Shown: positions 11,368-20,899 of the stretch, one piece after another
How positions within the stretch are numbered: the stretch's first letter is position 1
Layout: every line of letters starts with the position of its first letter
Translations under genes and position numbers: made by a program
NCBI RefSeq assembly: GCF_019649055.1
Contig: NW_026570371.1
Location: 186,001-250,000, forward strand
DNA length: 64,000 nt
Direction of reading: 5' to 3'
Source of the DNA: Paramacrobiotus metropolitanus
Lineage: Eukaryota > Tardigrada > Eutardigrada > Parachela > Macrobiotidae
Notes under the pieces: generated by a model
Told to the model about the DNA's origin: nothing
The model's database searches: none
The model's input: the letters and a program-made list of their open reading frames with translations, nothing else

Positions 11368-11994
11368 CTCGCTACGCTCGGACCGCTGCCTTGTTTAGTT
11401 AGCTAACTGAATTGCATAGTAGTGATTGTTCTAACAATTGAAAGTTTTGTTGATATAATACCTTATTATATGTTGACCTAGAAAAACAAGTATTGTATTT
11501 CTCGACAGACAATAGAACCCAGACTAATGTGTCTAGACGTAAACAAAAACCCGGGCTAACACTGTCGCGACGAACCAGGATGACATTATATACGAAACAA
11601 AAATCCAAAGAATGTTTGACCTAGTAAACCAGGATTAATATCTGGCTCTTCTTTTGTACCCAGTGGATAACAAAAGATGGTTGAAACACTCAACGACATT
11701 CTACCTTTACTTAATGCAGAATAATTTCTAGGGAATAATAACTTTGCCTAATTGTTTCGGGCTCTATCACTGAATAAGCTCATACACTGAAAACAGGCTA
11801 GACTATTGTGCTAGACACAAATTAGACAGAACTTACTCAGAACTGATGACAAACACAGTTTAATGCTAATCCCAATACACTCAAGCATGCATAGTTGATT
11901 ACACACAACATTCGTACTAGTACAAAGCAAACACGGTTCATTTATACAGTTTCAGGCTAAACCTGTACGATAAAGACACTAAACAGAGAGCCCC
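11368..11994 (-). repeat. 627-bp inverted repeat, right arm
   Basis: Reverse complement of 8723-9349 with the same length. It lies between the 3' ends of genes A and B. Its palindrome box is at 11565-11570. Confidence 0.95.
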
Positions 11995-12090
11995 TATTAA
12001 CTGACAAAACATTGCGGCGAACTTACAAAAAAAAATAATAAAAAAACAATGCGGCGAATTTTTTAAAAAAGTGAAATGACCCGACAAGGT

Positions 12091-13165
12091 TTAGTGGCGG
12101 CGGAAGCGGCGAGGAGCCGAATCGTTACCTGGATCAGCCGAACGCTTCGGAGCGTAGACTTCTTCGTAGAAGTGGTCGGTTGGCGAGTCCTGGATGCGCT
12201 GGATTCGATCGAAAACAGTTGGCGAATCGGGGTCAAGGATGTAGCGACACAGACTGATGTCGTCGACAACCAGCCGCGAAATGGTCACAGGCGAGACAGC
12301 GTGCGTCGAATGGTGGGGAGTTGATGGGCGGCGGCGTCGACGATTTGGAGCATTCATAATGTGGGAGTGGAATGGGTCGGCCCTAGGCATTGGGGTTGGC
12401 GTAATCAGCGAGAGCGTATTGGAATTGGAAGGCTGACGTGGAGTTGGTGGAGTTGACGAACGGCGTCGGGGGCGTGGATGACGGGCTACCGACGGACGGC
12501 TGCGAAGTGGAGACAGGTCAGGAGTAGTCAGGCGAATCAGGTTGGAAGTGGAAGGCTGTCGCGGTGATGGTGGAGGCACACGCATTCTGACCACACGATC
12601 CACAGCCCAACGATTTTGAGGCGCTGGGCTAGCAAGGCGTCGCTCCAAATTCATCGACACAGGTGACAGCGATGGAGAAGGGGAGCGAGGACTGTACTCC
12701 ACGAGTTGTGGCAGCGATGGGGCTGGGGATGGAGAGCGTGGGTTGTACACCATGGGAGCTACCTCCGGCAGTGGGGTAGCAGGTCCCCGTGACACGGAAA
12801 AGGCTAGTTCCTCCTCCACATCGTCATCCATGTTAGTGAATATGACGTCACCTGGGGAAGGTAGTCTCTTGTTTTTTGAAACTTTTTTAAATATTTCTTT
12901 ATTCAACATTTTACAAATCCTGCTTACCAGCAGCTTGATCAGCATACGCAACCCGCTCTTCATAAGTCCCTTGGTTCCACAACCAGATGAACCTATCCAC
13001 CTCCACGGCCTCTTCAGCAAACTGACTCAATGGATCCTCCAACTCCAACCCGGAATAATCCTCCATAACATCAACAACATCAGCAACATCAGCAATGGCA
13101 ACATCATCAACGGACACGGACTCCCAGGAGGAATTGGAAGAAGCGGATTCGGATCGGGTAGACAT
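12091..13165 (-). CDS. Accessory gene B: Ser/Pro/Arg-rich intron-bearing protein (Polinton)
   Basis: ATG at 13165; one short GT-AG intron (about 76 nt) and a stop at 12091 give roughly 332 residues. The N-terminal part is acidic with a Val/Asp/Ala-rich run (DVAIADVADVVDVMED). The C-terminal part is rich in SP and TP dipeptides (SPRSPSPS, SSTPPTPR) and Arg clusters (NRRRRRPSTP), which look like proline-directed kinase sites and nuclear-localisation signals. No family recognised. Its promoter is a diverged copy of gene A's, including TATA, initiator and the upstream repeats, so A and B probably arose by duplication of a promoter-bearing unit even though I see no clear protein similarity between them. 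Confidence 0.72.
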
Positions 13166-13340
13166 CGTGAAAGGTCACAGAACTAACTGAAAGCTAGTAA
13201 AACTAAACTGGTAAAGAAGGTACGGTAAAAGTAACTGTGAACAATCTAACAAACTAACGAGTCCAACTGATCCATGCGGTAATAATCCAGAAGGAATAAG
13301 AAAACTGTTGGAATGAAGGAAAAGCGCTTGGTCGCGCTGC

Positions 13341-13350
13341 TTATATAACT
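13341..13350 (-). promoter_or_regulatory. TATA box of accessory gene B
   Basis: Minus-strand GTTATATAAG followed by CTTCATTCCAACAGTTTT, matching gene A's promoter. An ACGTCA half-site (minus) is at 13422-13427. Confidence 0.8.
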
Positions 13351-13500
13351 CGAAATAACATGGAGTTTCAACTTTTGATTTTAACGATCTGTACGACCAA
13401 TTGTTTGAATTCGTTGTACGCTGACGTAATGTTAACAGAGCGCCGTTGACTAGACTGATTTTTAGTGTTTAGACCAAGAACCAACCAAATCCATCCCTAG

Positions 13501-13636
13501 AACAATGAGTGACCGGAATATGCTAATATCAGACCGAAACCAGGTGTGGGTATGGTCTAACTTACTCAACCAATAAGATACCACTTGGAAAACAAAGAAT
13601 GACTGGAACGCACTAATATCAGAGAGAAACCAAGTA
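13501..13636 (-). repeat. Two inverted promoter repeats upstream of gene B
   Basis: Minus-strand copies of the TCTGATATTAG unit seen before gene A, with ATTGGT between them. Confidence 0.75.
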
Positions 13637-13778
13637 GGCGTTACTCGGGTCCTGCCTTGCTCCTAACCAACGTTGCAAACTCACGCCTCCTGTTTATGAT
13701 GTCGGGAGATTCCACAAGATGAATAAGGTACGAGAGGCTTTGTCAGAACAATTGAGTTCTGAGGCAAAACATCCATTG

Positions 13779-14110
13779 TGTCTTGTTTTTCTGGGTCAAG
13801 CGACTTGTTGATTCACCGTTAATCCCGGATCCTGTCGCGACAGCAGACTAGATTCTATTATTCAAAACTGCCTCGTCTTTGTTTTAAGCGCCTTATTGAG
13901 GTACCCTGTTACGTATCATGTATCCGAGATTAGTCGCGACAGTGTCTAGATTCTTTTGTGAGTAAAACTAATTAGAACTTGTTTTTCTGGGTCAAACTAC
14001 CTTTCATTTGGTCCTTTCTCAGTCTCTGGAATCCGGACTTTGTCGCGACATTAGTCTAGTTTCCATTGTCCAAGAAAACCTAATGGAGCACGGTTTTTCC
14101 GGGTTCTAAC
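13779..14110 (+). repeat. Tandem palindrome-box array (three TCGCGA boxes) upstream of gene C
   Basis: TCGCGA cores at 13835, 13934 and 14043 (spacing 99 and 109). Each is followed by a TCTAG(A/T)TT-like box, and TTGTTTTTCTGGGTCAA-type phrases lie between them. The units are diverged copies of a roughly 100-bp repeat also present once in each arm of the 627-bp inverted repeat. Possible roles are binding sites for an element-coded protein, an enhancer or a replication element. Confidence 0.7.
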
Positions 14111-14375
14111 AATGGTTCTGCCTTAGCTCTTTGATTAGTAAGAATTTTCCATCGCACTCTCCGCCCACCGTATGTTTCCACCTCCTACTAAAGGGGATGG
14201 CTGCCCATAAGACCGAGCAACCCCTTTAATGGTATTTCTTGGTCTAGTAAAGGACTGGGGTTGTCTTTATTCATACAACCTTCAGGGAGACACAACTGCA
14301 CTAGAGAAAAACGACACATGGAACGTTCTAGCCAATAGGAGTCATTCGAAAAAATCTTCCAAGTTGCGCGCGGTG

Positions 14376-14383
14376 AATATAAA
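14376..14383 (+). promoter_or_regulatory. TATA box of accessory gene C
   Basis: AATATAAA about 95 bases before ATG 14478. A CCAAT box (AGCCAATAGG) and an AP-1-like GAGTCATT sit just upstream. Confidence 0.65.
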
Positions 14384-14477
14384 CCCATGTTTCTCAAGCA
14401 AATCCATCATTTTCTGCCGTTACATCATTTGGTCAGAATAGTTTGTGCTTGATTATCGTGTGATTGTGAGTGTACTC

Positions 14478-15517
14478 ATGGCTTTGCCGGATCCTATGCC
14501 CACAACTTCAGAAGAGCTTCCGGGATTGATTGGTAAGTCAATGATAATTTTTGGATCATGATTATTTTTTATTCTACTTTCGTACCTTTAAATACTACTA
14601 CTTTTCAATTTGGTCGTACCGTAGCGTTTTTTATTCGGTAGTGTAATGCATGTGATAGCATAACCTATTATTCTGTATTTCGATAAAATTCTGTAAGATT
14701 TTTTAACAATTTATCGAGACTAGAAAAGGTTTTTCTGTAGAGAAAGCGGATAATCTGATTGCGGAATGGAAGGGTTATACTCTTGCCGAGAAAATCCTAA
14801 CGTACTTCCACTCATACATTCAAGCTGTGCTTCTGTGGAATGAACTTTCGTGGTTAGTCTGTTGTGAAGGAGGACTTGCTGCGTTTTATCGGGTGTCTTG
14901 GTTCAAGGTAAACGTCTTTGGTTTTTTAGCAGTTAGTAACTAAATCGAAAATATGATTGTTTTTAATAAGCAATTAAAGTTTTTAAATATCAAAGGTTCT
15001 GAACCGTTGGAAAAGTTTCATTGCAATTGTCACTAGTGTAATGGTTTTCTCTTCAGTAAATGGTACAGCGAAAATACGTTTGGTTTTTTTGGATATTAGT
15101 TCTCGCACATCGTTTATTTGAATATTTTTTTGGTAGATTGACCTTGTCGACTTCTACAATAATCGTATAAAGACTGATCCTGACAACTCTATGGATTCTG
15201 GCTTCTTGGAGCACGATTCGGACGAAGCTGACAGTGACGTTGGCGACGAGAACGACGAAGGAGGCGTGGCCGTCCTAGCTGACGACACTTTTGACGAACC
15301 ACCATCAGAAGTGGAGAGCGAATTCGTGCCGGAAACTGAGGACGAGCTGGAGGCTACTTTGCTGCTGGAGGAACTTGACTTGGCTGAACGAGAGGAGCTG
15401 ATTGCGTACGTCAGTGGCGAGAAGCGTGGTCATTCGGAGGTGGACAACGACGGCGACGACGACAACAACGAACCGCCAGCCAAGAAGCAGGAGATCGAGG
15501 TGATTACTATTGATTAA
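14478..15517 (+). CDS. Accessory gene C: LxCxE-bearing acidic protein (Polinton, oncoprotein-like)
   Basis: From ATG 14478 the reading appears to carry two GT-AG introns (about 210 and 230 nt) and ends at 15517, giving roughly 200 residues. A predicted helical domain ends in the run WLVCCEGG, which contains L-V-C-C-E, a match to the LxCxE retinoblastoma-pocket motif. It is followed by a long acidic tract with casein-kinase-2-like sites (EHDSDEADSD). The tail has a basic PPAKKQ and ends EIEVITID, like the SIM-like motifs of gene A. LxCxE followed by acidic residues is the pattern of papillomavirus E7, polyomavirus large T and adenovirus E1A; adintoviruses are reported to carry such genes. The function is inferred from the motif only. 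Confidence 0.72.
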
Positions 15518-15873
15518 AACTGGTTCCATCAGTGCATTTTTTTCAACCCGTATTGTTTTTTTGAATGCTGTTTGTAACAATTGTTTTTTATGACCCATAT
15601 TTGCTGGTTGAATTTAGCTTATTGTTATTACAAAACGTGTTTTTTTTTTCGATAATGCAATCTCATTTCTTTGCTGTATCCGTTGTCAGCATTCCATTCA
15701 ACTGTGTCTTGTGATATGTATTATTATGATGGGGTGACGGAATCATATTACCCGGGCCGTAATGATGTAGCTGAATAATACAATGCTGCGCTTTTTCGGT
15801 GTTTTTAATAGGTAACTTATCAGAAACATACAATTATCGTCATACATTTTTCACGTTTAAACATGAAAGGGGG

Positions 15874-15916
15874 AGTGGTTACTTACCGGCGCTGCTAGCG
15901 CCGGTAAGTATCCACT
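15874..15916. promoter_or_regulatory. 43-bp near-perfect palindrome upstream of the polymerase gene
   Basis: Two 20-base arms with one mismatch flank a 3-base centre; the inner 13-base arms (ACTTACCGGCGCT and its complement) are perfect. It sits about 110 bases before the TATA box at 16027. It may be an operator, a hairpin or a replication element. Confidence 0.75.
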
Positions 15917-15968
15917 CGCGCCCACTGGAACGCCCAAAGGTGGGGCCTAGAAACACTGCTGACCAATT

Positions 15969-16035
15969 ACGTCACGTTGCAGAAAACGACAAACCAATGA
16001 GCACAATCTACGCTTTCGCATCTCGTCTATAAAAG
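15969..16035 (+). promoter_or_regulatory. Polymerase promoter: CCAAT, ACGTCA and TATA boxes
   Basis: ACCAATTACGTCACG at about 15962-15976, a second CCAAT at about 15994, and CTATAAAAG at 16027-16035, 38 bases before ATG 16073. Confidence 0.75.
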
Positions 16036-16072
16036 CCACGCGGCACGCGTTTTTCTCTTTATTCTTTCGAAA

Positions 16073-19000
16073 ATGGCTTACCAGTTGTCTGCTTCTGATC
16101 GTGAGGCTATCGCGGCCATGCTTAACGATCCGTGGATGGATGTTGATGATGATCATGCTAATACGTATCGCTTAACCACTGAGGATCAGGACGCCATTAA
16201 CCATATGCTAGCTAATCCCAATGAATTCAATGAACACGATGAGCAGACTCTCGTAACCGCCTTACTACATCACGACGAAGTTAATCAGTTAAGTCCAGAT
16301 TCTCTAGCTGCCGCCCTTGCTCTTGCACACATGGATGACTGGCAATATGAGGATCCACCGCAAGCCGGCGGAAGTGTAGCCAGGGGTGAGTCGATCCCGG
16401 ATTTCACAGGCCTCTTCCAGCTTGTCAAAGAATCGGAGCGCGTTTTCAAAACTTTCAACAGCACCGAACAGAAGTACCGCGTTGAAATTGCCCCCCTACC
16501 CCGAATTTTCCAAAAGGAAGAGACCATGCTCATTATGCCAGAAATCTTACGCGTCATAATGGATATGTGTTTTAAAGAGTTCGCTCCTACGGACCGTGTT
16601 GTTGTGGCTCTGAAATCCGACGGTCTCGAAAGAGCGTTCTACTTAACCATGCGGAAGCTTTCTGACTTCAGCATACCCGCGTTTTTGCATCGTATTGAGC
16701 TGTTGAACTCTGGGCAGAAGTTAGTCATTGACGATTCATTCACCATACGTATCTGGCGCTCTATTATGCCTGCTGGTGGATCCTGGTTTCTCAGACATCA
16801 GTACGTTAAGCATGACAAGAATCGTTTCAAGACGTCCATTGTATCCGTCCGTGTAAACAATAACCTATGCTTACCCGCCGCTCTGTTTCTGGGAAAATTT
16901 CGCCTGACGCATGATTTACAAGTGCCGCAGCATAAAAATAAATGGAACAACTATATACGCTCGGACCGCACAGCCAATCTGGAAGACCAAGCTGTGAAGA
17001 TAATGGAAGAGTGTCTTCTACCCCCTGGCCGTTACTGTGACCTTGATGACCTGGAAGTGTTGCAGAAGGAAGCCTTCCCAGAGTTCCAAATCAAAATCAT
17101 TTCAGCCAACCAGGGTGATATGATTATTGCACGGGTACCAGAGCGTAAAACCCATGATATGCAGGAAATCTTTCTGTTGCTGGACAATGAGCATTTTAAC
17201 CTTGTCACCACGGCTACTGGGTTCTACTGCTCCCCCTACTTCTGCAATGATTGCGATCGACCGTACCATCATAAAGAACGTCACCGCTGCGGAGGCAAGT
17301 GCAGATTGTGCTACCGTGCCAAGAGCAATTGTCTGGTGGATAATCCCGTCAACTGCACTGACTGTCACCGCCGCTTTCTCAACCAGCAGTGTTTCGACAT
17401 TCATAAAAGAACAAGGAAAAACGGGAAAACCTACTGCCAGACCATGTTCATCTGCCAGAAATGCGGAGTGTTTGTGAATCTTTCCACTCGGGGAAAGGAT
17501 GCAAAGCATCAGTGCGGTGAATTTTACTGCAACACATGCTACGGCTATTTCCTCCAAGCCAACCATTGTTGCTATATAAAGCCTCTGAAGGCGCCAGCAA
17601 CACCCTGGCTTGGCGATGAAGATATGAAATATATTTTCTTCGACTACGAAACCTACAATGATCCTGTGAACGGACACGTACCCTCGTGTATTGTGGCGCA
17701 GTACGCCGACGGTTCCGAAGTCCGCTTTCCAGAAGACGGTCAGCCGATGAATACGGAAGTTGGTGATGCTTTTGGTCGTTGGTTGCTTCAAGAGAAGCAT
17801 CGTGGGTTTACCATTATCGCGCATAATTTTCGGGGCTACGATGGGCATTTTGTCCTGAAGTATATGTTGGATAATGGATTGAAAGGGGTGGAGGTCATCA
17901 AACGGGGTACGCAACTGCTGGAATTGAAGTACCGCAAACTGGGCATCCAATCCCGAGATACACTCAACTTCCTGGCACTGCGGTTGAGTCAACTACCGAA
18001 GGCTGTTGGTTTGGAGCTTGAAGTGCAGAAAGGTGATTTCCCTCATCGGTTTAATAAGCCTGAGAATTGGGATAAAGTCGATTTGCCTTGGCCCGATCCG
18101 GATCAGTATATGATTGATGGGATGCGGAAGCAGCAGAAAGCTGAATTCCTCAAGTGGCACGCTGAAGCAAAAGCCGCCGCTAATGGAGTATTCAACTTTC
18201 GCGAGCAGATGATGACGTATTGCTCGAACGATGTTACGGTCTTGCGGCTCTGTGCGTTGAAGTTTATCAACGACTACCGTACACTCACTTCGTTGAATCC
18301 CATGGAGAGCATAACCATGCCCGCCGCCTGCTATCGCTACTGGAAAACCTTTCACCTTCCTGAAAACAAAGTCGCTGCCTTAGCCAGCCATGGTCCTCAC
18401 AGAAACCGACGCACCAGTATCCAGGCCGCGCAATGGCTGGAATGGGAGAATATGAGTGCTAATGGGCGCATACGCCATGGTCGAAACGGAAAAGAAGTCA
18501 AAATTGGTCGATACTTTGTAGACGGCCTCGACGAGGAAACCCAAACCGTTTACGAGTACAATGGCTGTGTTTTCCATGGGCATCCCGCTTGCACCGACGA
18601 AAACGATGTGGTCCCGTACTCCAAGAAGAAAATGCGAGAAGTCTACGAAGAATACCTAGAACGTGAGCGTTTTCTCGAAAGCCAGGGGTACACTGTGGAA
18701 GTGAAATGGGGTTGTGAGTGGCTCAGAGAGCGGGAGGATCCATTTATTGCCGGATTTTTGCAGCACACGAACATACGAGAGCCAATGAATCCACGTGATG
18801 CCTTCAAGGGCGGGAGGACAAACGCCAGTCGTCTATTTTACGAAGTAAAGCATGGGGAAGAAATTAGACACTTTGACGTTGTCAGCCTCTATCCCTTTGT
18901 GAACAAAACGAAGGCGTATCCAGTTGGTCAACCTGAAATAATCATATCCAATTTCAAGGATGTCAAAGATTATTTCGGGTTTGTTTACTGTAAAGTCGCT

Positions 19001-20160
19001 GCACCGGATGAATGCCTGTATCCAGTCTTACCGTTGACGATCAACGACAAACTGATGTTTGTTCTATGCAAAAAATGCGCAATGGAGAAAGTGACCAGCC
19101 GCTGTGTCCATTCCGATGAAGAACTGTCTTTCGAAGGGATCTGGTGCACACCAGAGCTACATCATGCGGTGGATGTGGGGTACCGGGTTGTCGAAATGTA
19201 CGAAGTCTGGCACTGGGCGCAGACGGACACCAAACTCTTTGCGGCGTATATGAATAAGTTTCTGAAAGTGAAAATGGAAGCAAGCGGTTGGCCTGCGTGG
19301 TGCGATACGGATGAGAAGAAGGCAAATTTCATTCAGATGGTCAAAGACCGTGAAGGTATTATCCTGGACCCTGACGCCATGGTTTTTGATGCCGGAAGGC
19401 GCTCGCCAAAGTCGCGCTGAATAGTCTTTGGGGTAAGACTGGCCAGAGCTGCGATATGAATTCCACGGAATTCGTGTACGATCCCAAACGATATTCTGAT
19501 CTGTGTCGTTCAAAAGCTATTGAGATTCATGATGTGTATGGTGTGAGTCCAACGTGTCTGATGGTAACACATTCGAAAGTGGATGACTACAACGAAGGTG
19601 GCAATGGAACGAATGTTGTTGTTGCCGCTTTCACCACAAGCCACGCACGTCTCATCCTGTTGGACCTCATGGAAAAGTTAGGTGAGCGACTTCTCTACTA
19701 CGATACGGACTCTGTGATTTTCGTTCACCGCCCTAACGACTGGCTTCCTGAAACTGGTAGTATCCTTGGTGACTGGGATAACCAGCTAGAAGCTGGCGAA
19801 AACCATATTGTCAAATTCGTCTCCTGCGGTCCGAAAGTCTACAGCTACGAAACAGATACGGGACGCATTGAAATGAAAGTGAAGGGAATGACGCAGAACG
19901 GGTTCACGGAAGATATTCTGGATTGGGACTCGGTTACGAAGGAGCTGACAAGGACCGGCAAGGCGTTGGATTTCAACCAGCTGAAGCGACTGCTGGAGGG
20001 TGTGGATGAACATGTGCAGGTCGTGTATCCGGAATACATCAAGCGGAATGGAAAAACGCAAGAAATTAATACTGTTCAATTGGCTAAAAAGTTGAAGCTT
20101 GTGTACGATAAACGCATCATGTTAGATGATTTCACAACGCTGCCCTTTGGCACGCGATAG
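16073..20160 (+). pseudogene. Protein-primed family B DNA polymerase of the Polinton (fossil)
   Basis: Start at 16073 is supported by the TATA box. The region shows, in order, an N-terminal domain; a cysteine/histidine-rich zinc-binding segment typical of Polinton polymerases (CNDCDRPYHHKERHRC onward); proofreading exonuclease motifs (FFDYETYND, AHNFRGYDGHF, YCSNDVTVL); an endonuclease-like insert (YEYNGCVFHGHPAC); and polymerase palm motifs (DVVSLYP and YYDTDSV). This enzyme copies the element by protein priming from the terminal repeats. The reading looks whole apart from about one break, so it is treated as a fossil. Family is certain. Confidence 0.95.
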
Positions 20161-20205
20161 AAAAAAGAGGTGGTGGGGAAAAATGAATAAAAGAAAGGGG
20201 AAAAA

Positions 20206-20406
20206 TCACTCGGTTTGTGTCGCTTCGTCACTCACCATCACATCCAACACTTCTTTCGTAATTTTTTTAGATTCCTCCAACTGTGTACGGTTGGAGGACT
20301 TTACAAAATAGGAAACAATTTCTAAAGTATTGAAAACTAATAGCAGCATGGTCACCAGTACTGCAAAGAATACTGATGCTGCTTTTTTAGCTATCGGCTT
20401 AACCAT
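20206..20406 (-). CDS. Small single-pass membrane protein at the end of the late block (Polinton)
   Basis: 66 residues; its start overlaps the end of the protease gene by 8 bases. A hydrophobic segment (ASVFFAVLVTMLLLVFNTL, about residues 10-28) is followed by a charged tail ending SDEATQTE. TQT within this context resembles the dynein light chain LC8 binding motif used by several virus proteins. No family recognised; a virion or membrane role is possible. Confidence 0.55.
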   Translation of the reverse strand: MVKPIAKKAASVFFAVLVTMLLLVFNTLEIVSYFVKSSNRTQLEESKKITKEVLDVMVSDEATQTE

Positions 20407-20899
20407 TTCTTATAAGGTCGCGTATAAATGTTGCGTCGCGGACTACCGTCCTTAGTCGGAAGAACTTGTTGATGAATTTGCATACAAATTTATCGTTCAC
20501 CCCTTTATGCTTAGTGAGAGCTGACATGACATCTTTATATGAAAACCCGTAGCAACGAAGTAAAACAAAAAACATGCAATATTGACCGCATACAGTACTG
20601 TCAGTGTTTTGGCGTTCAGTGTTTGACATTATGACAAAGTCATCATTTATCCATTTTTTAATGTCATCTGAATAGTCTCCGGGATTTTTCCCGTATGAAT
20701 CAAAAACTTCTATCGTACCGGGTTTTGTACAATAAAATGCTACCCAGTGTTCACCCGCCGCGCCTGACGGTTGAGTATTTGATATGTATGCACCTGGAAA
20801 TTCTTTTACTGGTAATGTATCGCTGGCAAATACCCCAACAAAAATATTGCGAACGTTGGGATCTTGCTTCAGCGCTGTTTCTATTTGTAGGCTGTTCAT
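20399..20899 (-). CDS. Adenain-like cysteine protease (Polinton PRO)
   Basis: 166 residues, close to the usual length. The catalytic set is visible: His51 in GEHWVAFY, Asp67 in VFDSYG and Cys104 in STVCGQYC, the order found in adenovirus protease and Polinton PRO. It would cleave capsid and core precursors during maturation. It overlaps the major capsid gene upstream by 4 bases (ATGA) and the membrane-protein gene downstream by 8. Confidence 0.93.
   Translation of the reverse strand: MNSLQIETALKQDPNVRNIFVGVFASDTLPVKEFPGAYISNTQPSGAAGEHWVAFYCTKPGTIEVFDSYGKNPGDYSDDIKKWINDDFVIMSNTERQNTDSTVCGQYCMFFVLLRCYGFSYKDVMSALTKHKGVNDKFVCKFINKFFRLRTVVRDATFIRDLIRNG

Noticed and set aside
8723-11994. Nested DNA transposon with 627-bp terminal repeats
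   Set aside because: No target duplication at the outer ends, no transposase inside, and gene A belongs with the neighbouring accessory genes by promoter.
12076-13186. Plus-strand frames opposite gene B
   Set aside because: Mirror frames of the Ser/Pro/Arg-rich coding strand.
17102-17992. 296-codon antisense frame in the polymerase
   Set aside because: Shadow of a strongly conserved coding strand.
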